NCBI RefSeq assembly: GCF_003202285.1 | Contig: NZ_MASW01000001.1 | Coordinates: 124,001 to 188,000, forward strand | Length of the DNA: 64,000 nucleotides | Direction: 5' to 3' | Source: Prauserella muralis | Lineage (GTDB): Bacteria; Actinomycetota; Actinomycetes; Mycobacteriales; Pseudonocardiaceae | Shown: positions 8,229 through 17,157 of the stretch, one piece after another | How positions within the stretch are numbered: the first letter of the stretch is position 1 | Layout of the letters: every line of letters starts with the position of its first letter | The notes under the pieces: model-generated | Database searches by the model: none | Told to the model about the DNA's origin: nothing | The model's input: only the letters and a program-made list of their open reading frames with translations | Program-made: the position numbers and the translations under genes

Positions 8229-9040
8229 GTCCGCCCCTCCACTGCCTTCGGCCGGGCCACGGCGATGACGACCACGGCGACGACGATGAGCAGGAGTGCG
8301 AGCGCCACCGCGCTGTCCACGTCGGCCTCGGCCTGGTTGTAGACCTCCAGCGGCAGAGTGCGGGTGACGCCCTCCAGGCTGCCCGCGAACGTGATGGTCG
8401 CCCCGAACTCGCCCAGGGCCCGCGCGAAGCTGAGCACCGCTCCCGATCCGAGCGCGGGCAGCAGCAGCGGCAGCGTGACCCTGCGGAACACCGTCCACGG
8501 GCGTGCCCCGAGGGTCGCGGCCACCTGCTCGTAGCGGTCGCCTGCGCCGCGCAGCGCGCCCTCGAGGCTGACGACGAGAAACGGCATCGCGACGAACGTC
8601 TGCGCAAGCACCACGGCCGCCGTGGTGAAGGTGATCCGCACGTCGGCGACCTCGGCGAGCAGCCTGCCGAGAAAGCCGTTGCTGCCGAACAGGAAGAGCA
8701 GGGCCAGGCCGCCGACCACCGGCGGGAGCACCAGCGGCAGCAGCACCACCGCCCGCAGCACCCGCACTCCCCGGCCCGTCGCCCTGGCGAGCACCACCGC
8801 CAGCGGCACGCCGAGCAGCACACACGCCACTGTGGACGCACCGGCGGTGACGAGCGAGAGCCGCAGCGCGTTCAGCGACGCGCTGGAGGTGAGCAGCGCG
8901 GGCAGGCGCGCGTAGTCGGTGCGCACCAGCAGCCCGGCCACGGGCAGCACCACGAGCGCCAGCGCCAGCCCGGCCGGGATCCACAGCACCCACGCCTGGC
9001 CGACCGCGCGGCGCCGGCAGGCCAGGTCACCGCGTGCCAA
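8225..9040 (-). CDS. modB: Molybdate ABC transporter permease
   Basis: This membrane subunit is about 271 residues with roughly five or six membrane segments. The EAA-type cytoplasmic loop reads '[28 protein letters not shown]', then 'GALRGAGD' and '[16 protein letters not shown]'; the last is a ModB/CysW hallmark. The start is uncertain. TTG at 9040 gives a short overlap with modA and an AAGG nearby, GTG at 9091 would overlap modA by 65 nt, and GTG at 8989 begins just before the first membrane helix. It lies between modA and modC in one operon, with overlaps at both ends. Confidence 0.9.
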   Translation of the reverse strand: MARGDLACRRRAVGQAWVLWIPAGLALALVVLPVAGLLVRTDYARLPALLTSSASLNALRLSLVTAGASTVACVLLGVPLAVVLARATGRGVRVLRAVVLLPLVLPPVVGGLALLFLFGSNGFLGRLLAEVADVRITFTTAAVVLAQTFVAMPFLVVSLEGALRGAGDRYEQVAATLGARPWTVFRRVTLPLLLPALGSGAVLSFARALGEFGATITFAGSLEGVTRTLPLEVYNQAEADVDSAVALALLLIVVAVVVIAVARPKAVEGRT

Positions 9041-9776
9041 AGCCCGCCTTGCGCAGTTCGGCCTTGCCCGTCTCGCTGAACACGAGGTCACGGAACGCCC
9101 CCGCGAGATCCGGCTGCCCGGTCTCGGCGAGCACGGCGATCGGGTAGCGGTTGATCGCGCCCGACGACCGGGCGAACTCGATGCCCTCGACCTTGCCGGC
9201 GGCGGAGACCACGTCGCTGTGGTAGACCATGCCCGCGTCGGCCTCGCCCATCGCGACCTTGTTGAGCACCGCCTTGACGTCCTGCTCCTCGCTCACCGGG
9301 TTCAGCACGACGCCGGTGTTCTGCTGCAGCTTCTGCGTGGCGGCACCGCACGGCACCTGCGGCGCGCACACGACGACGGTCAGGTCGGGCCGCTGCAGGT
9401 CGGTGAAGTAGTTGATGTTCTTGGGGTTGCCCGGCTGCACCGCGATGGTCATGCGGTTGTACGCGAAGATCATCGGGTCGCCGGTCAGGGCGCCGGTCTG
9501 CCGGACGATGCCCATGCTCGCCTCGTCGGCCGCGGCGAACACGTCGGCGGGTGCGCCCTCGTTGATCTGCTGAGCCAGCCGTGAGGAGCCCGCGAGGTTC
9601 AGCTGCACGTCGACGCCGGGATGGTCGTCCTCGAAACGCTGCTCCAGCGCCCCGAACACCTCGGTGAGCGACGCCGCCGCGAACACCCGCAGCGTGCGCT
9701 CTCCCTCACCGGACGACGTGCCGCACGCCGACGCCGTGAGCACGGCGGCCAGCGCAAGCGCGAGCACCTTCTTCAC
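9027..9776 (-). CDS. modA: Molybdate-binding lipoprotein of the ABC transporter
   Basis: The 249-residue precursor begins with a lipoprotein signal peptide and lipobox 'LTASAC' (Cys18), so it should be anchored outside the membrane. Ligand-loop motifs are typical of ModA: '[10 protein letters not shown]', '[22 protein letters not shown]', and later '[12 protein letters not shown]'. Two extra cysteines in 'VCAPQVPCG' could form a disulphide. The GTG start at 9776 overlaps the regulator stop by 4 nt, and GGAGG sits 8 nt upstream. It heads the transport genes of a four-gene operon. Confidence 0.95.
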   Translation of the reverse strand: MKKVLALALAAVLTASACGTSSGEGERTLRVFAAASLTEVFGALEQRFEDDHPGVDVQLNLAGSSRLAQQINEGAPADVFAAADEASMGIVRQTGALTGDPMIFAYNRMTIAVQPGNPKNINYFTDLQRPDLTVVVCAPQVPCGAATQKLQQNTGVVLNPVSEEQDVKAVLNKVAMGEADAGMVYHSDVVSAAGKVEGIEFARSSGAINRYPIAVLAETGQPDLAGAFRDLVFSETGKAELRKAGFGTR

Positions 9777-10177
9777 CTGCTACCTCCCGGGGTTTCCACA
9801 ATGACCTGTGTGGCCTTGACGACGGCCACCGCCAGCACGCCGGGACGCAGCCCGAGCTCGTGCACGGCCTCGGTGCTCATCAGCGATACCACGCGGTGCG
9901 GACCGCACTGCAGCTCCACCTTCGCCATGACGGCGTCGGTGACGACGTCGGTGACCAGCCCGACGAACCGGTTGCGCGCCGAGCGGCCGACCTCCGAGGG
10001 GTCCGGCGACTCCTCGGCCTGCCTGCGGGCGAACGCGGCGAGCTCGGCGCCGTCGACCACCTTGCGTCCCGCGGCGTCCTCGCCCGCCGCCAGCTGGCCG
10101 GCCCTGACCCAGCGGCGCACGGTGTCGTCACTGACGCCCAGCAGCCGGGCCGCCTCCGAAAACCGAAACTGCGGCAT
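9773..10177 (-). CDS. HTH (excisionase/MerR-like) plus TOBE-domain molybdate-responsive regulator
   Basis: The 134-residue protein joins an N-terminal helix-turn-helix, 'FRFSEAARLLGVSDDTVRRWVRAGQL', to a C-terminal TOBE (mop) domain, 'RNRFVGLVTDVVTDAVMAKVELQCGPHRVVSLMST' to 'VLAVAVVKATQVIVE'. TOBE domains bind molybdate or tungstate. This small architecture replaces ModE in many actinobacteria and probably tunes the mod operon according to intracellular molybdate. ATG at 10177 gives the usual N-terminus 'MPQFRFSEAA'. It is the first gene of the mod operon, divergent from moaA across about 105 nt, so it may control both directions. Confidence 0.9.
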   Translation of the reverse strand: MPQFRFSEAARLLGVSDDTVRRWVRAGQLAAGEDAAGRKVVDGAELAAFARRQAEESPDPSEVGRSARNRFVGLVTDVVTDAVMAKVELQCGPHRVVSLMSTEAVHELGLRPGVLAVAVVKATQVIVETPGGSR

Positions 10178-10282
10178 GGTGAGGACATTATCGCCGCAAC
10201 TGCGGAAAGGCCATCCATCGAGCCGATCTTTGTCCGTTTCGACGCTCACAGGTGAGCCGGTTCCCGCACTAGTCTGGAGAAG

Positions 10283-11347
10283 ATGACAGCGGTAGATCTC
10301 GGCACCCCGCGGGTGCCCGGCGCTCGCGACACGCCCAGTGCGCCGCGCCCGGACAATCCTGCCCTCATCGACACCTTCGGCCGGGTGGCCACCGACCTGA
10401 GGGTCTCGCTGACGGACAAGTGCAACCTGCGCTGTACGTACTGTATGCCCGCCGAGGGACTCGACTGGATGCCGGGCGAGCAGGTGCTCACCGACGACGA
10501 ACTGGTCCGGCTCCTGCGCATCGCCGTCGAACTGCTCGGGGTCACCGACATCCGGCTGACCGGCGGGGAGCCGTTGCTGCGCCCCGGACTGGAGAACCTG
10601 GTGGCGCGCATGGCGCAGCTGCGGCCGAGGCCCCGGCTGTCGATGACCACCAACGGCATCGGCTTCGCCAAGCGGGCCGCCGCGTTCGCCGAGGCGGGGC
10701 TCGACCGGATCAACGTGTCACTGGACTCGGTGGACCGGCGGACGTTCGAGCGGATCACCCGGCGCGACCGGCTGCGCCACGTGCTCGACGCCCTCGCGGC
10801 GGCCAAGGACGCGGGCCTGGAGCCCGTGAAGATCAACGCGGTGCTGATCAGGGGCGTCAACGAGCACGAGGCGACGGCGTTGCTGCGGTTCGCGCTCGAC
10901 AACGGCTACCACCTGCGGTTCATCGAGCAGATGCCGCTCGATGCCCAGCACGGCTGGAACCGCGCGGAGATGATCACCGCCGACGAGATCCTCGACCTGC
11001 TCGGCACGGAGTTCACGCTGACGCCGAGCCCCGCGAAGCGCGGTGGCGCACCCGCCGAGCGCTGGCTGGTCGACGGCGGCCCCGGCGAGGTGGGCGTCAT
11101 CGGGTCGGTGACGCGGCCGTTCTGTGCCGCGTGCGAGCGCACCCGGCTCACCGCCGACGGCGCGATCCGCTCGTGCCTGTTCAGCACCGAGGAGACCGAT
11201 CTGCGCGCCCTGCTGCGCGGCGGCGGCAGCGACGAGGACATCGCGAACACCTGGCGGGCGACCATGTGGGGCAAGCTCGCGGGCCACGAGATCAACGAGG
11301 CCGGCTTCGCACAGCCGATCCGGCCGATGAGCGCGATCGGAGGCTGA
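10283..11347 (+). CDS. moaA: GTP 3',8-cyclase (molybdenum cofactor step 1)
   Basis: This 354-residue radical-SAM enzyme converts GTP to 3',8-cyclo-7,8-dihydro-GTP. The N-terminal [4Fe-4S] site is CxxxCxxC in 'KCNLRCTYC' (Cys47, 51, 54). The second cluster is in 'CAACERTRLTADGAIRSC' near the C-terminus, and the protein ends with the essential double glycine, 'SAIGG'. The ATG follows GGAGAAG. moaD starts 3 nt after its stop. In M. tuberculosis the equivalent pair is moaA2-moaD2 beside rpfA, the same order as here. Confidence 0.97.
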   Translation: MTAVDLGTPRVPGARDTPSAPRPDNPALIDTFGRVATDLRVSLTDKCNLRCTYCMPAEGLDWMPGEQVLTDDELVRLLRIAVELLGVTDIRLTGGEPLLRPGLENLVARMAQLRPRPRLSMTTNGIGFAKRAAAFAEAGLDRINVSLDSVDRRTFERITRRDRLRHVLDALAAAKDAGLEPVKINAVLIRGVNEHEATALLRFALDNGYHLRFIEQMPLDAQHGWNRAEMITADEILDLLGTEFTLTPSPAKRGGAPAERWLVDGGPGEVGVIGSVTRPFCAACERTRLTADGAIRSCLFSTEETDLRALLRGGGSDEDIANTWRATMWGKLAGHEINEAGFAQPIRPMSAIGG

Positions 11348-11350
11348 GCA

Positions 11351-11656
11351 TTGGGCTCGGTGTCACCGGGACCGGTGTCGGTCACCCAGGGCCAGGAACA
11401 CGAGACCACCGTGCTCGTGCGCTACTTCGCGTCGGCGCGCGCGGCGAGTGGCGTGGACGAGGAAGTGCTGCGGCTGCCCGCCGGCGCGACGGTGGCCGAC
11501 GCGGTGGAGCGGCTGCGCGAGCTGCATCCGGACGAGCTTCCCCGCATTCTGGACGCCGCGAGTTTCCTGCTGGACGGCATCGCCGTGCGCGATGTCACGC
11601 GGCAACTGCCCGACGGAGGCGAGCTCGACGTGCTCCCGCCGTTCGCGGGCGGCTGA
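11351..11656 (+). CDS. moaD: Molybdopterin synthase small subunit (MoaD/ThiS family)
   Basis: The 101-residue ubiquitin-fold sulphur carrier ends in 'PPFAGG'; the terminal Gly-Gly is adenylated by a MoeB-type enzyme and thiocarboxylated, then delivers sulphur to precursor Z with MoaE. The core 'VLVRYFASARAASGVDEEVLRLPAGATVADAVERL' is diagnostic. The TTG at 11351 is supported by GGAGG at 11339-11343; internal GTG codons at 11360 and 11375 would give a shorter N-terminus closer to the usual size. It is coupled to moaA. Its partner MoaE is carried on the fusion gene at 13878-14834. Confidence 0.93.
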   Translation: MGSVSPGPVSVTQGQEHETTVLVRYFASARAASGVDEEVLRLPAGATVADAVERLRELHPDELPRILDAASFLLDGIAVRDVTRQLPDGGELDVLPPFAGG

Positions 11657-11772
11657 ACTTCTCCCGCGGGTATTGGCATCCGAAACGGACAAGAGTGATT
11701 TTCGTTCGTTGTTGACCGCCTGGCGGGCAGCTGTTCACCTGGTGGCCCCTCACCACGCCGACGCTGGCCGCC

Positions 11773-12633
11773 ATGCTGCTCTCCCGCCGCGTTGTGGCCA
11801 CCCTGATCGCGATCCTGACTCTCGTCGGCCTGGTCACCGCCCCGGCCTCGGCCCACGGCCGCCTCGAGGGCACGCTCCAGCCACTCGCGCGCGCCCACGC
11901 CCACAACGACTATGAGCACCCACGCCCGCTGCATGACGCGCTCGCCGAGGGCTTCACGAGCGTCGAGGCCGACATCCACCTCGTGGACGGCGAACTGCTC
12001 GTCGGGCACGACCCGGAGGACCTCACCCCCGGGCGCACGCTGCAGGCGCTGTACCTGGAGCCGCTGCGGCAGCGCGTGCTGGCCAACCACGGCCACGTCT
12101 ACCCCCGCCGGACCGCCTTCCAGCTGCTCGTGGACATCAAGAGCGACGCGGAGAGCACGTACGCGGCGCTGGACGGGCTGCTGCGCATGCCGAGGTACTC
12201 GTTCCTGTTCAGCGGCTACGCGCGGGGCAAGGTGAAGCAGCGCGCCGTCACGGTGGTGCTGTCGGGCAACCGGCCGAGGGCCGTGCTGGCCGCCCAGCGG
12301 TACCGGCTGGCGTTCTACGACGGCCGCATCGTCGACACCAGCGACCTTGGCCCCGGCTCGGACGCACGGCTGACGCCGCTCGTGTCGGACAACTGGACCC
12401 GGTTGTTCACCTGGACCGGCGAAGGGCCCTTCCCGGCCGGGGAGCGAGCCCGCCTGCGCGAGATCGTGCGGGCCGCTCACGCGGCCGGTCAGCGGGTCCG
12501 CTTCTGGGCGACGCCGGACACCCCCGGCCCGGCCCGCACGGCGCTCTGGAAGGCTCTCGTCGAGGCGGACGTGGACCACATCAACACCGACGACCTGTCG
12601 GGTCTCGCGGGCTTTCTCCGCGCGACGCGGTAG
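11773..12633 (+). CDS. Exported GDPD/PLC-fold phosphodiesterase-like protein (AIM6 type)
   Basis: The 286-residue product has a signal peptide ending near 'TAPASAHG' (about residue 28). It then has the catalytic start 'HAHNDYEHPRPLHDAL', followed by 'VEADIHLVDGELLVGHD', a glycerophosphodiester phosphodiesterase-like TIM-barrel signature with His, Asn-Asp and Glu-Asp metal ligands. Later 'LVDIKSD' and the end 'HINTDDLSGL' fit the AIM6/PI-PLC-like subgroup. It would hydrolyse a phosphodiester outside the cell; the substrate is unknown. It lies between moaD and rpfA, on the same strand, 116 nt after moaD. Confidence 0.85.
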   Translation: MLLSRRVVATLIAILTLVGLVTAPASAHGRLEGTLQPLARAHAHNDYEHPRPLHDALAEGFTSVEADIHLVDGELLVGHDPEDLTPGRTLQALYLEPLRQRVLANHGHVYPRRTAFQLLVDIKSDAESTYAALDGLLRMPRYSFLFSGYARGKVKQRAVTVVLSGNRPRAVLAAQRYRLAFYDGRIVDTSDLGPGSDARLTPLVSDNWTRLFTWTGEGPFPAGERARLREIVRAAHAAGQRVRFWATPDTPGPARTALWKALVEADVDHINTDDLSGLAGFLRATR

Positions 12634-12783
12634 CGCAAAGTGGTCGTCACGAACGGAGCAGAAGCGCCAAAACCACGTGACACAGGCCTCACTTACGGTG
12701 AAATATCTCGAGTAGGAAACGGCCGGGTAACGGCTCGCTGACCAGCGAAAACTGCGAAATCGTTCGAGGTTGCGTGCTGTTAC

Positions 12784-13705
<922 letters not shown>

Positions 13706-13773
13706 CGCGAGTGACCCTGTCCCGAAGGGTCACGTCCCTCAACGGCGCGGGCGCCGGCTGAACGGCCGGCGCA

Positions 13774-13810
13774 GAAGACCCCACCGTGTCCCCCGGACGG
13801 TGGGGTCTTC
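13774..13810. terminator. Strong hairpin terminator after rpfA
   Basis: GAAGACCCCACCGT (13774-13787) and its perfect complement ACGGTGGGGTCTTC (13797-13810) form a 14-bp stem with a 9-nt loop, 69 nt after the rpfA stop. The convergent mogA-moaE gene ends at 13878, so the hairpin may serve both strands. Confidence 0.9.
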
Positions 13811-13877
13811 GCCGTTGAGGAGCCCGCACGCGGGCAGCCGGAGCGGCACCGCGGCCGCTGCCGGTCACGCAGGCTGG

Positions 13878-14834
13878 TCAGGGCGAGTTGACCCACTCGT
13901 CGGTGCCGTCGGCGAAGTGCTGGTGCTTCCAGACCGGCAGCCGGGCCTTGATCTCGTCCACCAGCTCCGCACACGCGGCGAACGCCTCGGCACGGTGGTC
14001 GGCCGCCACGGCACAGGCGAGCGCCACATCCCCGATCTCGAGCGCGCCGAGCCGGTGGCTCACCGCCACCGCGCGCAGTCCTGCCCGGTGCGCCGCGACC
14101 TCGGCCACCACCCGGGCGAGCACGTCCCCTGCCGTCGGGTGGCCCTCGTAGTACAGCGACGTCACCGAGCGCCCGTCATCGTGGTCGCGCACCACGCCCC
14201 CGAACGTCACCACGGCGCCCGCTCCGGCGTCGCGGACCAGCCGGGCGTGTTCCTCGACGGAAAGGGCCGTCTCCGTCACCTGGGCCAGCGCAACCCTCGC
14301 CGGTGTGCTGCTCGCGGCGTCCTGCGGCTCCTCGGCGTGCTGTGGCTGCCCGCCGTGCCGGGGATGGTCACCGCCCGCCAGCTGGTCGACGGCGTGGTCC
14401 AGCACGTCCGCGAGCACGTCGAGGCCATCGTTGACGCCGCCGCGCGAACCGGGCAGGTTGACCACCAGCGTGCCGCCCGCGACCCCGGCGATCCCCCGCG
14501 AGAGCATCGCCGTGGGCACCGTGTCCTGCCCCGCGGCACGCACGGCGTCGGCCAGCCCCGGCAGTTCGAAGTCCAGCAGCGGCCGCGTGGCCTCCGGCGT
14601 GCGGTCCGTCGGGGAGATCCCCGTGCCGCCCGTGGTGATGACGACGTCGACGTCCTCGGCGAGGCAGTCGCGCAGCGCCTGTGCCACCGGCTCGCCGTCG
14701 CTGACCACGAGGGGCTCCGGCACGTCGTAGGAGCGCTCGGTGAGCCACTTGGCGATGACCGGGCCCGTCTGGTCGGCGTACACGCCCGCGGCGGCCCGGT
14801 TGGACGCCACGATCACCCTGGCCGTGCGTGTCAT
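13878..14834 (-). CDS. MogA-MoaE fusion: molybdopterin adenylyltransferase plus molybdopterin synthase large subunit
   Basis: This single 318-residue frame joins two molybdenum-cofactor enzymes. Residues ~1-150 are MogA/MoaB-like: 'VIVASNRAAAGVYADQTGP', 'DVVITTGGTGISPTDRTPEA' and 'VVNLPGSRGGVNDGL'. A Gln/His/Glu-rich linker follows. Residues ~175-318 are MoaE: 'VTFGGVVRDHDDGRSVTSLYYEGH', 'VAVSHRLGALEIGDVALACAVAA' and 'LPVWKHQHFADGTDEWV'. In M. tuberculosis mog and moaE2 are adjacent separate genes in the same location. The ATG at 14834 overlaps the moaC stop by 4 nt. Both halves retain their catalytic motifs, so it should be bifunctional. Confidence 0.93.
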   Translation of the reverse strand: MTRTARVIVASNRAAAGVYADQTGPVIAKWLTERSYDVPEPLVVSDGEPVAQALRDCLAEDVDVVITTGGTGISPTDRTPEATRPLLDFELPGLADAVRAAGQDTVPTAMLSRGIAGVAGGTLVVNLPGSRGGVNDGLDVLADVLDHAVDQLAGGDHPRHGGQPQHAEEPQDAASSTPARVALAQVTETALSVEEHARLVRDAGAGAVVTFGGVVRDHDDGRSVTSLYYEGHPTAGDVLARVVAEVAAHRAGLRAVAVSHRLGALEIGDVALACAVAADHRAEAFAACAELVDEIKARLPVWKHQHFADGTDEWVNSP

Positions 14835-15394
14835 GCGTTCTCCTCCCGGCGCCAGCGACCCGTCTTGCCGCCGTCCTTGGCCTCCAGCCGGACACCGTCG
14901 AGCGTGGCGGCCGGGTCCACCGCCTTGATCATGTCGTGCAGGGTGAGCCCGGCGACCGCCACGGCCGTCAGCGCCTCCATCTCGACGCCCGTGCGGTCGC
15001 TGGTGCGCGCGGTGGCCTCGATGCGCACGCTGTCGGAGCCCAGTTCGAATCCGACGTCCACCTTGGTCAGCGCGATCTGGTGGCACAGCGGGATCAGCTC
15101 CGAGGTGCGCTTGGCGCCCATCACCCCGGCGATCCGCGCGGTGGCCAGCGCGTCGCCCTTCGGCAGGCCGTTGGCCGACAGCAGCCCGATGACCTCCCCG
15201 GTGGTGCGCAGCGTGCCGGTGGCCACGGCCGTGCGTGCCGTGACGTCCTTGGCGGAGACGTCGACCATGCGGGCCGCACCCGATTCGTCGACGTGGCTCA
15301 GTGCCGTCGTCGTCTGAGAAGGCGCGACACGGTCGTTCGGGTGGGCGGTCGCTGCCCGCGCGTCGCCGCCGCTCTCGGCTGTGTTGTCGCTCAC
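14831..15394 (-). CDS. moaC: Cyclic pyranopterin monophosphate synthase
   Basis: The 187-residue product carries the MoaC core 'LSHVDESGAARMVDVSAKDVTARTAVATG', 'IAGVMGAKRTSELIPLCHQIALTKV' and 'GVEMEALTAVAVAGLTLHDMIKAVD'. With MoaA it makes cyclic pyranopterin monophosphate. The GTG at 15394 overlaps the malic enzyme stop (GTGA) and gives a ~30-residue non-conserved N-terminal extension; a shorter start is possible. It is followed with a 4-nt overlap by mogA-moaE. Operon order: malic enzyme, moaC, mogA-moaE. Confidence 0.95.
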   Translation of the reverse strand: MSDNTAESGGDARAATAHPNDRVAPSQTTTALSHVDESGAARMVDVSAKDVTARTAVATGTLRTTGEVIGLLSANGLPKGDALATARIAGVMGAKRTSELIPLCHQIALTKVDVGFELGSDSVRIEATARTSDRTGVEMEALTAVAVAGLTLHDMIKAVDPAATLDGVRLEAKDGGKTGRWRREENA

Positions 15395-16791
15395 GCCGTC
15401 GAGGCTACTTCTTCCCTGCGTGCGGCGGCTCGGACGGCCTCGGCGACGGCGGGAGCCACCGCCGCGTCGAAGACGCTCGGCACGATGAACGAGGCGTTGA
15501 GCCGGTCGTCCACCACGTCGGCGATGGCGTTGGCCGCCGCAAGCAGCATCTCGTCGTCGATGTGGTGGGCGTGCGCGTCGAGCAGGCCACGGAACACGCC
15601 GGGGAAGGCGAGCACGTTGTTGATCTGGTTCGGGTAGTCGCTGCGCCCGGTGGCGACCACCGCCGCGTGCTGCTGGGCCTCGAGCGGATCGATCTCCGGG
15701 TCCGGGTTGGCCAGCGCGAAGACGACGGCGTCGTCGGCCATCGTGGCGACCTGCTCGGCGCCGAAGAGGTTGGGCGCGGAGACGCCGATGAAGACGTCCG
15801 CGCCGACGAGCGCGTCGTGCAGCGTGCCGGTGGCCTTGTCCCTGTTGGTGTGCTCGGCCACCCAGCGCAGGTTGTCGTCCATGTCCTCGCGGCCGGGGTG
15901 GACCACGCCGTCGATGTCGACCGCCACGATGTCGCCGGGCGACTTGCGCAGCAGCAGGCGGATGATGGCCGAGCCCGCCGCTCCGACACCGCTGACCACG
16001 ATCTTGCAGTTCTCGATGGGCTTGCGTACCACTCGCAGCGCGTTGCGCAGCGCGGCGACCACGACGATCGCCGTGCCGTGCTGGTCGTCGTGGAAGACGG
16101 GGATGTCCAGCTGTTCCCGCAGCCGCGCCTCGATCTCGAAGCACCGAGGCGCGGCGATGTCCTCCAGGTTGATGCCCGCGTAGACGGGCGCGAGTGCCCG
16201 CACCGTGCGGATGATCTCCTCGGTGTCCTGCGTGTCCAGGCACACGGGCCACGCGTCGACGCCCGCGAACTTCTTGAACAGCGCCGCCTTGCCCTCCATC
16301 ACCGGCAGCGCGGCCGCCGGGCCGATGTTGCCCAGCCCCAGCACCGCCGACCCGTCGGTGACCACGGCGACCGTGTTGCGTTTGATGGTCAGCCTGCGCG
16401 CGTCCTCGGGGTTGGCCGCGATGGCCTGGCACACCCGCGCGACGCCCGGCGTGTAGGCGCGGGAGAGGTCGTCGCGGTTGCGGAGGTTGACCTTGGGGGA
16501 CACCTCCAGCTTGCCGCCGAGGTGCATCAGGAAGGTGCGGTCGGACACCTTGCGCACGTGCACGCCGGGCAGCGAGTCGAGCTCGCTCGTGATGTCCTCG
16601 GCGTGATCGGCGGACAGCACGTTGGCGGTGATGTCCACCACGATGGCGTCCGCGTGCGACTCGACCACGTCGAACGCGGTGAGCACGCCGCCCACCCGGC
16701 CGACGGCGGTGGTGAGATCACCGGCCGCGCTCGCCGACGGCGGCGCCTCGAGCCGCACGGTGATCGAGTAACCGGGACCGGGAACGGGCAT
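15391..16791 (-). CDS. NAD-dependent malic enzyme with N-terminal ACT domain
   Basis: This 466-residue protein would decarboxylate L-malate to pyruvate. The N-terminal ~80 residues resemble an ACT regulatory domain ('[11 protein letters not shown]' and '[24 protein letters not shown]'). The malic core follows with '[13 protein letters not shown]', '[23 protein letters not shown]' and metal-site '[16 protein letters not shown]'. A Rossmann motif '[12 protein letters not shown]' and 'NPDPEIDP' come next. The ATG at 16791 follows a G-rich RBS. Being coupled to moaC and mogA-moaE is odd functionally; no metabolic link is evident, so shared transcription may simply reflect history. An allosteric amino-acid effector is possible. 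Confidence 0.93.
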   Translation of the reverse strand: MPVPGPGYSITVRLEAPPSASAAGDLTTAVGRVGGVLTAFDVVESHADAIVVDITANVLSADHAEDITSELDSLPGVHVRKVSDRTFLMHLGGKLEVSPKVNLRNRDDLSRAYTPGVARVCQAIAANPEDARRLTIKRNTVAVVTDGSAVLGLGNIGPAAALPVMEGKAALFKKFAGVDAWPVCLDTQDTEEIIRTVRALAPVYAGINLEDIAAPRCFEIEARLREQLDIPVFHDDQHGTAIVVVAALRNALRVVRKPIENCKIVVSGVGAAGSAIIRLLLRKSPGDIVAVDIDGVVHPGREDMDDNLRWVAEHTNRDKATGTLHDALVGADVFIGVSAPNLFGAEQVATMADDAVVFALANPDPEIDPLEAQQHAAVVATGRSDYPNQINNVLAFPGVFRGLLDAHAHHIDDEMLLAAANAIADVVDDRLNASFIVPSVFDAAVAPAVAEAVRAAARREEVASTA

Positions 16792-16889
16792 CTGGACTAC
16801 CCCCGCATCGAGATCAGCTGGATACGGGTCGAACACTAGCCCCGTGACGAGGGCCACCCACGACCAGGATTGGAACTGGCCGGTAACCC

Positions 16890-17081
16890 CTACGGGTTCT
16901 TGTTGATCTCCGTCTCGGGGTGCTCGTAGGGCACGGTCTCGAGCGGGAACGTCACGTCGCCGAACGGAGACAGGGCTCCCTGCCGATCCGCCGCCAGCTC
17001 CGAGACGGGATGCTCACCTGCGGGCACCTCGGGCCAGTTCGGGTCGATCCGGTTGCGCTTCCGCTTGTCGGCCTTCGCCAC
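16890..17081 (-). CDS. Small conserved hypothetical protein (63 aa)
   Basis: The frame starts at GTG 17081 with GGAGG 7 nt upstream (GGAGGACGAC-GTG), good evidence that it is translated. The product opens with a lysine/arginine-rich 'AKADKRKRNRIDPNWPEVP', continues 'GEHPVSELAADRQGALSPF', and ends acidic with 'TEINKNP'. There is no membrane segment or known domain. In M. tuberculosis a small hypothetical gene (Rv0863) occupies the equivalent place between moaC2 and the helicase-associated gene, as remembered; homology to it was not tested. It is divergent from the next gene across 76 nt. Confidence 0.72.
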   Translation of the reverse strand: MAKADKRKRNRIDPNWPEVPAGEHPVSELAADRQGALSPFGDVTFPLETVPYEHPETEINKNP

Positions 17082-17157
17082 GTCGTCCTCCACAACTGCA
17101 GACCATGGGTGCGTACAGTCTGCCGGATGCCCGGAAGCGCCGGATATCGTGGTCACG

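Noticed and set aside
7122-8993. Apparent ModB-ModC fusion in one frame
   Set aside because: modB and modC are in different frames with a 4-nt stop/start overlap; the N-terminal part of the long frame is not the permease sequence.
10178-10282. Molybdenum cofactor riboswitch before moaA
   Set aside because: The gap to the divergent regulator is only ~105 nt and shows no recognisable Moco RNA core. The HTH/TOBE protein is a simpler regulator.
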